A stretch of 64,000 nt of DNA, taken from Panulirus ornatus (taxonomy: Eukaryota > Arthropoda > Malacostraca > Decapoda > Palinuridae). The notes under the pieces were generated by a model. That model had not been told where the DNA came from, did no database searches, and saw nothing but the letters and a program-made list of their open reading frames with translations. The stretch lies in the NCBI RefSeq assembly GCF_036320965.1, contig NC_092255.1, forward strand, positions 10,164,350-10,228,349. The letters run 5' to 3'. Position numbers and translations under genes: made by a program. The first letter of the stretch is position 1. Each line of letters opens with the position of its first letter. Shown piece after piece: positions 17,766-39,446 of the stretch.

Positions 17766-19488
17766 TTGCTTTGTCGCTGTCTTCCACGTTAAAGAGGTAG
17801 CGCAAGGAAGCAGACGAAAGAATGGCCCAACCCACCCACATACACATGTATATACATACACGTCCATACAAGCAAATATATATACCTATACATCTCAATG
17901 TACACATATATATACACACACAGACATATACATATATAAACATGTAAATAATTCATACTTTCTGCCTTTATTTATTCCCATCGCCACCTCGCCACACATG
18001 GAATAACAACCCCCTCCCCCCTCATGTGTGCGAGGTAGCGCTAGGAAAATACAATAAGGCTCTAGGTGTCATGTAATAATGCACCGAAACTTTAGCTCCC
18101 TTTCCACATCCAGGCCCCACACAACTTTCCATGGTTTACCCCAGACGCTTCACATGCCCTGGTTCAATCCATTGACAGCACGTCGACCCCGGTATACCAC
18201 ATCGTTCCAATTTACTCTATTCCTTGCACGCCTTTCACCCTCCTGCATGTTCAGGCACCGATCATTTAAAATCTTTTTCACTTCATCTTTCCACCTCCAA
18301 TTTAGTCTCCCAATTCTCCTCGTTCCCTCCACCTCTGACACACATACCCTCTTGGTCAATCTTTCCTCACTCATTCTCTCCATGTGACCAAACCATTTCA
18401 AAACACCCTCTTCTGCTCTCTCAACCAAACTCTTTTTATTTCAACACCTCTCTCTTATCCTTACATTACTTACTCGATCAAAACACCTCACACCACATAT
18501 TGTCATCAAACATCTCATTTCCAGCACATTCACCCTCCTACGCACAACCCTATCCATAGCCCACGCCTAGCAGCCATACAACATTGTTGGAAACACTATT
18601 CCTTCAAACATGACCATTTTTGCTTTCCGAGTTAATGTTCTCGAATTCCACACACTCCTCAACACTCCCAGAATTTTCGCCCCTTCCCCTACACTATGAT
18701 TCACTTCCGCTTCCATGGTTCCATCCGCTGCCAAATCCACTGCCAGATATCTAAAACAGTTCACTTCCTCCAGTTTTTCTCCATTCAAACCAATCTCACA
18801 ATTGACTTGACCCTCAACCCTACTCTTCCTAATAATCTCGCTCTTATTCACATTTACTCTCAACTTTCTTCTTTCACACACTTTACCAAAATCAGTTACC
18901 AGCTTCTGCAGTTTCTCACATGAATCAGCCAACAGCGCTGTATCATCAGCGAAAGACAACTGACTCACTTCCCAAGCTCCCTTATCCACAACAGACTGCA
19001 TATTTCCCCCTCTTTCCAAAACTCTTGTGTTCAACTCCCTAACAACCCCATCCATAAACATTAAACAACCATGGAGACATCACACACCCTTGCCGCAAAC
19101 CTGCAATCACTGAGAACCAATCACTTTCCTCTCCTCCTACACGTACACATGCCTTATATCCTCGATGAAAACTTCCCACTACTTCTAACCACTTGCCTTC
19201 CACGCCATATATTCTTAATACTTTCCACAGAGCATCTCTATCATCCCTATCATATGCCTACTCCAGATCCATAAATGTTATATACAGATCGATTTGCTTT
19301 TCCAAATATTTCTCAAAAACATTCTTCAGAGCAAACACCTGATCCATACATCCTCTACCACTTCTGAAACCACACTGCTCTTCCCCGATCTGATGATCTG
19401 TACATGCCTTCACCCTCTCAATCAATACCCTCCCATATAATTTCCCAGGAATACTCAACAAACTTATACCTCTGTAGTTTGAGCACTC
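17766..19488 (-). mobile_element. RTE-7: 5'-truncated RTE-L LINE
   Basis: Stem-loop at about 17770-17812, long-type 3' UTR (about 17815-18150), then the C-terminal domain and RT on the minus strand, truncated inside the codons for the ECSNYRGIS motif. The 3' UTR holds a second stem-loop-like arm, GTGTGCGAGGTAGCGCTAGG, near 18026-18045. The longest clean stretch is 18567-19061 (164 codons, with a QLSFADDTALLADS variant of the FADD box). Confidence 0.9.
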
Positions 19489-19495
19489 ATAAATA

Positions 19496-19526
<31 letters not shown>

Positions 19527-19528
19527 TT
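19489..19528. repeat. Short (TA)n plus poly-T
   Basis: About 28 bp of TA and about 10 T, between the truncation of RTE-7 and the tail of RTE-8. It is the shortest TA spacer between two RTE copies in the window. Confidence 0.94.
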
Positions 19529-21325
<1,797 letters not shown>

Positions 21326-21560
21326 TTCTTTTTTTCGTACTATTCGCCATTTCCCGCGATAGCGAAGCAGCATTAAGAACAGAGGACTGTGCCTTTGACG
21401 GAATATCCTCACCTGGCCCCCTTCTCTGTTCCTTCGTTTGGAAGATTGAAAAAAAAACGAGAGGGGAGGATTTCCAGCCCCCCGCTCCCTCCCCTTTTAG
21501 TCGCCTTCTACAACACGCAGGGAATACGTGGGAAGTATTCTTTCTCCCCTATCACCAGGG
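21326..21560 (-). mobile_element. B3: short non-autonomous element
   Basis: A complete B copy on the minus strand, from the stem-loop end (CCCGCGATAGCGAAGCAGC, diverged) to the RTE-leader-like head ending CCCCTATCACCAGGG. It is the first member of the tandem duplication. Confidence 0.87.
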
Positions 21561-21677
21561 AAATAATAATGAACTTAAAACACATTTTTCCGAACACGAC
21601 ATAATTCTTCACAAATACAGCAGTTCCAGTGTCGAATAATGAACAATTGAAAAAAGCTTAATATAATGTAATATAAC

Positions 21678-21681
<4 letters not shown>

Positions 21682-21740
<59 letters not shown>
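21682..21740. repeat. (TA)n tract inside duplication
   Basis: About 59 bp of TA separating the two duplicated units. Confidence 0.95.
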
Positions 21741-21743
<3 letters not shown>

Positions 21744-21976
21744 TTTTTTTTTCAAACTATTCGCCATTTCCCGCGTTAGCGAGGTAGCGTCAAGAACAGA
21801 GGACTGAGCCATTGAGGAAATATCCTCACCTGGCCCCCTTCTCTGTTCCTTCTTTTGGAAAATTAAAAAAAATTGAGTGGAGAGGATTTCCAGCCCCCCG
21901 CTCCCTCCCCTTTTAGTCGCCTTCTACGACACGCAAGGAATACGTGGGAAGTATTCTTTCTCCCCTATCCCCAGGG
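21741..21976 (-). mobile_element. B4: short non-autonomous element
   Basis: The second B copy of the duplication. The stem-loop end is cleaner than in B3 (CCCGCGTTAGCGAGGTAGCG) and the head ends CCCCTATCCCCAGGG, followed by the same flank as B3. Confidence 0.88.
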
Positions 21977-22096
21977 AAATAATAATGAACTTAAAACACA
22001 TTTTTCCGAACACGACATAATTCTTCACAAATACAGCAGTTCCAGTGAGGAATAATGAACAATTGAAAAAAGCCTAATATAATGTAATATAATATA

Positions 22097-22104
<8 letters not shown>

Positions 22105-22186
<82 letters not shown>

Positions 22187-22187
22187 T
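22105..22187. repeat. (TA)n tract plus poly-T
   Basis: About 64 bp of TA after an AATAT-type lead-in, then about 19 T that form the tail of RTE-9. Confidence 0.95.
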
Positions 22188-24408
<2,221 letters not shown>

Positions 24409-24565
24409 TTTATCTTTTCTTTTAAACTATTCGCCATTTCCCGCGTTAGCGAGGTAGCGCTAAGAACAGAGGACTAGGCCTTTTTTGGAATATCCTCACC
24501 TGGCCCCCTCTGTTCCTTCTTTTGGAAAATTTAAAAAAAAAAAAACGAGAGGGGAGGATTTTCAG
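24409..24565 (-). mobile_element. B5: B element lacking its 5' head
   Basis: The stem-loop end (CCCGCGTTAGCGAGGTAGCG), the private body and the A/T-run are present, but the copy stops within GAGGGGAGGATTT, before the leader-like head, and passes straight into rRNA-like sequence. Confidence 0.85.
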
Positions 24566-24664
24566 TGGCGAAAGGGAATACGGTTATAGTTCCGTAACCT
24601 GGCCCCGGACACACCAAAACAGGCGACTGTGGCAGCATGAAAAAGCAGCAGCCTCTTCTCGATG

Positions 24665-24667
<3 letters not shown>
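24566..24667 (+). rRNA. Possible 28S rRNA-like fragment
   Basis: About 100 bp reading GTGGCGAAAGGGAATACGG, then TTCCGTAACCTGGCCCCGG, then GACTGTGGCAGCATG. The block resembles, from memory, the conserved CGAAAGGGAAT...GGTT...TTCC...AACC helix of animal large-subunit rRNA. It is far too short to be a functional gene and is wedged between B5 and a TA tract. The identification is tentative. Confidence 0.35.

Positions 24668-24700
<33 letters not shown>
24668..24700. repeat. Short (TA)n tract
   Basis: About 33 bp of TA leading into a T-run that belongs to the tail of B6. Confidence 0.93.
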
Positions 24701-24715
<15 letters not shown>

Positions 24716-24836
24716 CTTTCAAACTATTCGCCATTTCCCGCATCAGCGAGGTAGCGTTAAGAACAGAGGACTGGGCCTTTGAGGGAATACCCTCACCTGG
24801 CCCAATTCTCTGTTCCTTCTTTTGGAAAAAAAAAAA
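24701..24836 (-). mobile_element. B6: B element lacking its 5' head
   Basis: T-run, stem-loop end (CCCGCATCAGCGAGGTAGCG) and private body are present. It stops in the A-run and is followed by repeat C. Like B5 it lacks the RTE-leader-like head. Confidence 0.84.
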
Positions 24837-24992
24837 GTCCACGGGGAAATTGAAACACGAAAAGTTCCCAAGTGCACTTTCGTGTAATAATCCCATCATC
24901 AGGGGAGACACAAGAGAGGAATATAAGTCAGTTGATATACATCGAAGTGACGAAGCTAGGACGCCATTTGGTAAACATGTTTACCAAATGGC

Positions 24993-24994
<2 letters not shown>
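24837..24994. repeat. Repeat C, ending in a palindrome
   Basis: About 158 bp of sequence distinct from RTE and B, beginning GTCCACGGGGAAATTGAAAC and including CCCATCATCAGGGGAGACAC. Its right end is a perfect palindrome. A fragment of its left edge recurs at 24259-24300, which suggests a dispersed repeat. I see no ORF in it. Confidence 0.55.
24961..24994. repeat. 34-bp perfect palindrome
   Basis: The left arm ACGCCATTTGGTAAACA (24961-24977) is followed without spacer by its exact reverse complement (24978-24994). All 17 base pairs match. Confidence 0.97.
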
Positions 24995-25069
<75 letters not shown>

Positions 25070-25126
25070 TTTATATATATATATATATTATTACTATTAT
25101 TGTTATTATTTTTTTTTTTTTTTTTT
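24995..25126. repeat. (TA)n, T-run and TTATTA low-complexity tract
   Basis: TA repeats to about 25066, seven T, more TA, then ATTATTACTATTATTGTTATT and about 18 T. It forms the diverged tail of RTE-10. Confidence 0.94.
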
Positions 25127-25774
25127 GCTTTGTCGCTGTCTCCCGCGTTTGCGAGGTAGCGCAAGGAAACAGATTAAAGAAATGGCCCAACCTACCCCCA
25201 TACACATGTATATACATACGTCCACACACGCAAATATACATACCTACACAGCTTTCCATGGTTTACCCCAGACGCTTCACATGCTTTGATTCAATCCACT
25301 GACAGCACGTCAACCCCGGTATACCACATCGCTCCAATTCACTCTATTCCTTTCCCTCCTTTCACCCTCCTGCATGCTCAGGCCCCGATCACACAAAATC
25401 TTTTTCACTCCATCTTTCCACCTTCAATTTGGTCTCCCTCTTCTCCTCGTTCCCTCCACCTCCGACACATATATTCTCTGGGTCAATCTTTCCTCACTCA
25501 TTCTCTCCATGTGCCCGAACCATTTCAAAACACCCTCTTCTGCTCTCTCAACCACGCTCTTTTTATTTCCACACATCTCTCTTACCCTTACGTTACTTAC
25601 TCGATCAAACCACCTCACACCACACATTGTCCTCAAACATCTCATTTCCAGCACATACATCCTCCTGCGCACAACTCTATCCATAGCCCATGCCTCGCAA
25701 CCATACAACATTGTTGGAACCACTATTCCTTCAAACATACCCATTTTTGCTTTCCGAGATAATGTTCTCGACTT
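25127..25774 (-). mobile_element. RTE-10: 5'-truncated RTE-S fragment
   Basis: Terminal stem-loop near 25130-25168, short 3' UTR and about 455 bp of C-terminal coding sequence on the minus strand, open within the fragment (GRPNWRWKD to [16 protein letters not shown]). The 5' end meets RTE-11 head to head with no TA spacer. Confidence 0.92.
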
Positions 25775-27693
<1,919 letters not shown>

Positions 27694-27761
<68 letters not shown>

Positions 27762-27763
27762 TT
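27694..27763. repeat. (TA)n tract plus poly-T
   Basis: About 58 bp of TA then about 11 T. The A-rich tail of RTE-TP1 and the T-run of RTE-12 face each other across it, tail to tail. Confidence 0.95.
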
Positions 27764-28977
27764 CTATTTATGCTTTGTCGCTGTATCCCGCGTTTGCGAG
27801 GTAACACAAGGAAACAGACGAAGGAAATGGCCCAACCCACCCCCATACACAATGTACACACACACACGCCCACACACGCAAATATACATACCTATACATC
27901 TCAATGTACACATATATATACACACACAGACACATACATTTATACCCATGCACACAATTCACACTGTCTGCCCCTATTCATTCCCATCGCCAACTCGCCA
28001 CATATGGAATACCATCCCCCTCCCCCCTCACGTGTGCGAGGTAGCACTAGGAAAAGACAACAAAGGCCCCATTCGTTCACACTCAGTCTCCAGCTGTCAT
28101 GCAATAATGCCCGAAACCACAGCTCCCTTTCCACATCCAGGCCCCACACAACTTTCCATGGTTTACCCCAGACGCTTCACATGCCCTGATTCAATCCACC
28201 GACAGCACGTCAACCCAGGTATACCGCATCGATCCAATTCACTCTATTCCTTGCCCTCCTTTCACCCTCCTGCATGTTCAGGCCCCGATCACAAAAAATC
28301 TTTTTCACTCCATCTTTCCACCTCCAATTTGGTCTCCCAATTCTCCTCGTTCCCTCCACCTCCGACACATATACCCTCTTGGTCAATCTTTCCTCCCTCA
28401 TTCTCCCCATGTGCTCAAACCATTTCAAAACACCCTCTTCTGCTCTCTCAACCACGCTCCTTTTATTTCCACACATCTCTCTTACCCTTACATTACTTAC
28501 TCGATCAAACTACCTCACACCACACATTGTCCTCAAACATCTCATTTCCAGCACATCCACCCTCCTGCGCACAACTCTATCCATAGCCCACGCCTTGCAA
28601 CCATACAACATTGTTGGAACCACTATTCCTTCAAACATACCCATTTTTGCTTTCCGGGATAATGTTCTCGACTTCCACACATTCTTCAAGGCTCCCAGGA
28701 TTTTCGCCCCCTCCCCCACCCTATGATTCACTTCCGCTTCCATGGTTCCATCCGCTGCCAGATCCACTCCCAGATATCTAAAACACTTTACTTCCTCCAG
28801 TTTATCTCCATTCAAACTTACCTCCCAATTGACTTGACCCTTAACCCTACTGTACCTAATAACCTTGCTCTTATTCACATTTACTCTTAACTTTCTTCTT
28901 TCACACACTTTACCAAACTCAGTCACCAGCTTCTGCAGTTTCTCACATGAATCAGCCACCAGCGTTGTATCATCAGC
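27764..28977 (-). mobile_element. RTE-12: 5'-truncated RTE-L LINE
   Basis: Terminal stem-loop (27772-27812, with GAGGTAACACAAGG changes), long 3' UTR with CA-rich stretches and the second stem-loop-like arm (GTGTGCGAGGTAGCACTAGG, about 28032-28051), then the C-terminal domain on the minus strand. It is truncated inside the codons for the FADD motif. Coding is nearly clean over 28959-28510 and 28476-28210 with a break between. Confidence 0.91.
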
Positions 28978-33612
<4,635 letters not shown>

Positions 33613-36600
33613 GATGAGAGAAAAAAAAGAGATAGGTAGTATGTTTGAGGAAAGGAACCTGACTGTTTTGGCTCTGAGTGAAAAGAAGCTCAAGGGTAAA
33701 GGGGAAGAGTGCTTTGGGAATGTCTGGTGAGTACAGTCAGGGTTTATTGAGAGGACAAGAGGAAGGGAGGGAGTAGAATTACTCCTGAAACAGGAGTTGT
33801 TGGGAGTATGTGATTGAATTTAAGAAAGTAAATTATGGGTAAAACTGAAAGTGGATGGAGAGAGATTGGTGATTATTGGTGCATATGCACCGGGGCATAA
33901 GAAGAAAAATCATGATAGGCAAGTGTTTTGGGAGCAGCTGAGTGAGTCTGTTAGTAGTTTTGATGCAGGAGACCGGGTTATAGTGATGGGTGACTTGAAT
34001 GCTAAGGTGAGTAATGTGGTAGTTGAGGGAATATTTGGTGTACATGGGGTGTTCAGTTTTGTAAATGGAAATGGTTAAGAGTTTGTAGATTTATGTCCTG
34101 AAAAAGGACTGGTGATTGGGAATACCTGGTTTAAAAAGAGAGATATACATAAGTATACGTATGTAAGTAGGAGAGTTGGCCAGTGAGCGTTATTGGATTA
34201 CGTGTTAATTGATAGGCGCGCGAAAGAGAGACTATTGGATGTGAAAGTGCTGAGAGGTGCAACTGGAGGGATGTTTGATCATTATCTTGTGGCGGCGAAC
34301 CTGAAGACTTGTAGAGGATATCAGAAAAGAAGAGAGAATGTCGGGGTGAAGAGAGTGGTGAGAGTAAGTGAGCTTAGGAAGGAGGCTTCTGTGAGGAAGT
34401 ACCAGGAGAGACTGAGTACAGAATGGAAAAAGGTGAGAACAAAGGACGTAAGGGGAGTGAGGGAGGAATGTGATGTATTTAGGGAATCATTGATGGCTTG
34501 CGCAAAGATGCTTGTGGCATGAGAAGTGTGCGAGGTTGGCAGATTTCAAAGGGTAGTGAGTGGTGGGATGAAGAAGTATGATTATTAGTGAAAGAGAAGA
34601 GAAAGGTATTTGGACGATTTTTGCAGGGAAATTATGCAAATGACTGGGAGATGCATAAAAGAAAGAGGCAGACGCTCAAAAGAAAAGTGCAAGAGGTGAA
34701 AAGAGAACAAATGAGAGTTGGGGTGAGAGAGTATCATTAAATTTTAGGGGGAATAAATGAATGTTTTGGAAGGAGGTAAATGATATGCGTAAGGCAAGGA
34801 AACAATTGGAAACTTCAGTGAAGGCAGCTAATGGGGAGGTGATAACATGTAGTGGTGATGTGAGGAGATGGAGTGAGTATTTTGAAGGTTTGTTGAATGT
34901 GTTTGATGATAGACTGGCACATATAGGGTGTTTTGGTCGAGGTGGTGTGCAAAGTGAGGGGGTTAGGGAGAATGATTTGGCAAAGAGAGAAGAGGTAGTA
35001 AAAGCTTTGCAGAAGATAAAAGCCGGCAAAGCAGCAGGTTTGGATGGTATTGCAGTGGAATTTATTAACAAAGGGGATGACTGTTTTGTTGAATGGTTAG
35101 TAAGGTTATTTAATGTATGTTTGACTCATGGTGAGGTGCCCGAGGATTAGCGGAATGCTTGCATAGTGCCATTGTACAAAGGCAAAGGGGATAAAAGTCA
35201 TTGCTCAAATTACAGAGGAATAAGTTTGATGAGCATTCCTGGAAAATCATATGGGAGGATACTGACCGAGAGGATGAAGGCATGTACAGAACATCAGATT
35301 GGGGAAGAGCAGTGTGGTTTCAGAAGCGGTACAGGTGTTTGCTTTGAAGAATGTATGTATATATACTTAGAAAAGCTAAGGGATTTGTATGTAGCATATA
35401 TGGATATGGAAAAGGCATATGATAGAGTTCATAGAGATGTTCTGTGGAAGGAATTAAGAATATATGATGTGGGGGGGCAGGTTGTTAGAAGCAGTGAAAG
35501 TTTTTATCAAGGATGTAAGGCATGTGTACGTGTAGGAAGAGAGTAAAGTGATTTGTTCTCAGTGAATGTTGGTTTGCGGCAGGAGTATAGAATATCTCTA
35601 TGGTTGTTTCGTTTGTTTATGGATGGGATTGTTAGGGAGGTGAACGGAAGAGTTTTCGATAAAGGGGCAAATATGCAGTCTGTTGTGTATGAGAAAGCTT
35701 GGGAAGTAGTCAGTTGTTGTTCGCTGATGATACAGCGCTGGTGGCTGATTCATGTGAGAAACTGCAGAAGCTGGTGACTGAGTTTGGTGAAGTGTGTGAA
35801 AGAAGAAAGTTAAAAGTAAATGTGAATAAGAGCAAGGTTATTGGGTACAGTAGGGCTGAGGGACAAGTCAATGGGAAGGTAAGTTTGAATGGAGAAAAAC
35901 TGTGGGAAGTAAATTGGTTTAGATATCTGGGAGTGGATTTGGCAGCGTTTTGAACCATGGAAGCGGAAGTGAAACATAGGGTGGGGGAGGGGGCGAAAGT
36001 TCTTGGAGCGTTGAAAAATGTGTGGAAGTCGAGAACATTATCTCGGAAAGCAAAAGTGTGTATGTTTGAAGGAATAGTGGTTCCTTCAATGTTATATGTT
36101 TGCGAGACGTGGCTATGGATAGAGTTGTGCGTGGAAGGGTAGATTTGCTGCAAATGAGATGTTTGAGGACAATATGTGCTGTGAGGTGGTTTGATCGAAT
36201 AAGTAATGAAAAGGTAATTGAGAATGAAAAGGTAATTGAAAAAAGTGTGATTGAGAGAACAGAAGTGTGTGTTTTGAAATGGTTTGGTCACATTGAGAGA
36301 AGGAGTGAGGAAACATTGACCAAGAGGATATATGTGTCAGAGGTGGAGGGAACGAGGAGAAGTGTGAGGGGAGACCAAAGTGGAGGTGGAAAGATGGAGT
36401 GAAAAGTATTTTGAGTGCTCGAAGCCTAAAGATACAGGAGGGTGAAAGCCGTGCAAAGAATGGAGTGAATTGGAACGATATTGTATACCGGGTTCGACAA
36501 GCAGTCAATGGATTGAACCAGGGCATGTGAAGCATCTGTGGTAAACCTTGAAAAGTTTTGTGGGGCCTGGATGTGGAAAGGGAGCTGTGGTTTCATTGCA

Positions 36601-36722
36601 CTATACATGACAGCTAGAGACTGATTGTCAACGAATGTGGCCTTTGTTGACTTTCCATACGCAACCCTCGCGCCCCCTGCGGGTGATTGGTGTTATTTCA
36701 TTGTGCGGGGGGGCGATGGGTA
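33613..36722 (+). mobile_element. RTE-15: 5'-truncated, decayed RTE-L LINE
   Basis: It begins at ATGAGAGAAAAAAAAGAGAT ([13 protein letters not shown] codons) directly after RTE-14's 3' UTR with no TA spacer. Endonuclease (GDLNAKVSN near 34000), RT (KAAGLDGI near 35040, a catalytic-Asp-region variant MDMEKAYDRV near 35405, [13 protein letters not shown] near 35710) and C-terminal domain are all present but split by many stops and shifts, including TGG to TAG near 35148. The long 3' UTR is cut near 36722. Confidence 0.9.
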
Positions 36723-36767
36723 AAATAATAATATATATATTATATATATTATATATATATATATATA

Positions 36768-36798
<31 letters not shown>

Positions 36799-36800
36799 TT
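36723..36800. repeat. Irregular (TA)n plus poly-T
   Basis: TATAT/ATATTA mixture, then about 20 T. The first irregular TA tract, marking entry into the error-rich zone. Confidence 0.9.
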
Positions 36801-39364
36801 GTTTTTTTTTCCCTTTGTCGCTGTTCCCGTTTGCAAAGTAGCGCAAGGGAAAAAAACAAAAAAAAGGCCCAACCCCCCCATACCATTAATACAACGCCCA
36901 CACATTTTAAAAAATAAAAAATTAAAATTAATTTTTTAAATTTTTAAAAATTTAAAGCCGTCAACCCGTATACCACATCCCAATTCCTTATTCCCCGCCC
37001 CTTTCACCCTCCTGCATGTTCAGGCCCCACACAAAAATCTTTTTCACTCCACTTTCCACCCCAAATTTTGGGCCCCTCTTCTCCTCGTTCCCTCCACCTC
37101 CGACACATATTCCTCTTTGGGCAACCTTTCCTCTCATTCTCTCCAGTGCCCCAAACCATTTCAAAAAAAACCCCTCTTCTGCTCTCTCAAAACCCCGCTC
37201 TTTTTTTTTCACCATCTCTCTTACCCTTACGTTTCTTACTCGATCAAACCAACTCCCAACCATTGTCCTCAAAAAACTATTTTCCCCACATCCTCCTCCT
37301 GCGCCCACTCTATCCATGCCCCCCCTCGCAACCATACAACATTTTTGGAACCACTATTTCCTTTAAACATACCCATTTTTGCTTTCCCAGATAATGTTCT
37401 CGACTTCCCACATTTTCAAGGCTCCAAAATTTTCGCCCCCTCCCCCCCCTATGATCCACTTCCGCTTCCCCTGGTTCCATCCCTGCCAATCCCCCCAAAT
37501 CTAAAACACTTTATTCTCAGTTTTTTTTTCCCTTCAAAACCTCCCAATTTACTTACAACCATGGAGACAAAAACAAAACCCCCCGCCGCAAACCTACATT
37601 CACGAAAACCCAATAAAAACCCCCCTTTCCTCTCTTCCTAACGTAAAACATCCCTTTAACATCCCGAAAAAAATTTTTCCCCCCCGCTTCTAACAACTTC
37701 CCCTCCCACCCCCAAATTTTTTTTAAAAACCTTCCAGACAGCTTCCCTAAAACCTATCTTTAAGCCTTCTCCAGATCCATAAATGCTACATACAAATCCT
37801 TTGCTTTTTAAGTATTTCTCAAAAAATCATTCTTCAAAGCAAAAAAAAACCCTGATCCACACATCCTCTCCCACTTTTTAAACCCCACCCCCCCCTAAAA
37901 CTCCTTCCCCAAAATCTAAATGTTCTGTACATGCCTTAAACCTCTAAAATCAAAAACCCTCCCCATGAAATTTCCCCAGGAATACCAAAAAACCTTATAC
38001 CTCAGTAATTTGAGCACTCACTTTTATCCCCTTTCCCTTTTGTACAAGGGCACAAAGGGCACGCTTTCCGCCAATCCTAAAGGCCCCTAAACCATATCTA
38101 CATAAAATTAAAAAACCCTTTAACCAACCCATTAAACCCAAAAACGGGCCCAACCCCCTTTTTTAAAAAATTCCCCACAGCAAAAAACCCCCAAAACCTG
38201 CTCCCTTTGCCGGTTTTTCATTTTCCCAAAAAAGTTTTTTTACTCCCTTTCTTCTCTTTTTTCCCAAAATTTCTTTTTTCCCCTAACCCTCCACTTTGCA
38301 CACCACCTCAACCAAAACCCCTATATCTGCCACTTTAAATCATCAAACACATTCAACAAACCCTTTCCCAAAATACTAAATTTCCATCTCCTTCTCCCCC
38401 TTCCCACTATTTGTTATAAACCCCTCCCCATTTGCCCCCCTTTCACTGAAGTTCCCATTTCCCCCCCTTTGTCTTACCACTTTATTTCCCCCTCCTTCCC
38501 AGAACATCTTTTTATTCCCCAAAAATTTTAAATAAATAGTCTCTCCCCCCAAACCTAAATTTGCCCTTTTTTTTCCCTTTTGCCCCTTTTCCCTCTTACC
38601 CCCCTTCTTTTTCCCTTTTATAATCTCCCCCCAATTTGGGCCTTTTTACCCTGCAAAAATCGCCAAATGCCTCTCTTTTTCCTTTTTTCCACTAAAAATT
38701 TTAACTTCTTCTTTTCCCCCACTCACTACCCTTTCTAATAAACCCATCTCCCCCCTTTTCTAAATGCCAAAAAGCATCTTTTTGCGCAATCCTTTCACTG
38801 ATTCCCTAAATACTTTCCCTTTCCCCCCCAACTCCCCTTACTTCCATGTTCTAAACCTTTTTTCCCCAATTCTTTACTAGTCCTCCTGGTTTTTTCCCCC
38901 CACCAAGCTCCTTCCCAAGTCACTTACCTCAAAACCCTCTTCCCCCCAACATTCACTCTTCTTTTCTGAAAACCCAAAAAAAAATTCTTAACCTTAGCCT
39001 CCAGAAAATAATGATCCAGACACCCTCCAGTTGCCCCTCCGCAAATTAACACCCAAAAAGTCTCTCTTTGGGGGGGGGCCCCCCCCGGGCCCCTGCCCAA
39101 TTAACACGAATCCAATAACGCCCCTCGGGCCCCCTCCCCTTTCTTACATAAGTATACTTATGTATATCTCGTTTTTTTAAACCCAAAGGTATTCCCAACC
39201 ACATCCTTTTTCAGCACATAAAATCTACAACTTCCACCTTTTCCCATTTACAAAAACTGAACACCTCATGTATACCTTTTATTCCCTCAACTCCCACTTT
39301 TTCCCTCACCTTTGCATTAAATCACCCAACCCTAAAACCCTTTCTCGGCATCAAAACCACAAAC
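36801..39364 (-). mobile_element. RTE-16: nearly full RTE-S, error-rich
   Basis: Terminal stem-loop near 36815-36850, short tail, then the C-terminal domain, RT and endonuclease in order on the minus strand, ending in the GDLN/DARDR region (TCGGCATCAAAACCACAAAC), just short of the 5' third of the endonuclease. No stretch is translatable for more than about 115 codons. First member of the approximate tandem series. Confidence 0.8.
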
Positions 39365-39446
39365 ACCCCAAATTAATATATATATATATATATATAAAAC
39401 TATATATATAATATAAATAAATATATATATATATATATAATATAAT
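39365..39446. repeat. Irregular (TA)n tract
   Basis: TA/TAA mixture of about 80 bp between RTE-16 and the composite RTE-17. Confidence 0.88.

Larger units (their letters stand above)
21326..22104. repeat. Tandem duplication of B element plus flank
   Basis: Unit 1 (21326-21681) and unit 2 (21741-22104) each hold a minus-strand B element followed by the same unique flank of about 120 bp, beginning AAATAATAATGAACTTAAAA and ending AATTGAAAAAAGC. They are separated by (TA)n. The offset is about 416 bp. Shared non-B flank shows this is a duplication of a locus, not two independent insertions. Confidence 0.9.
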
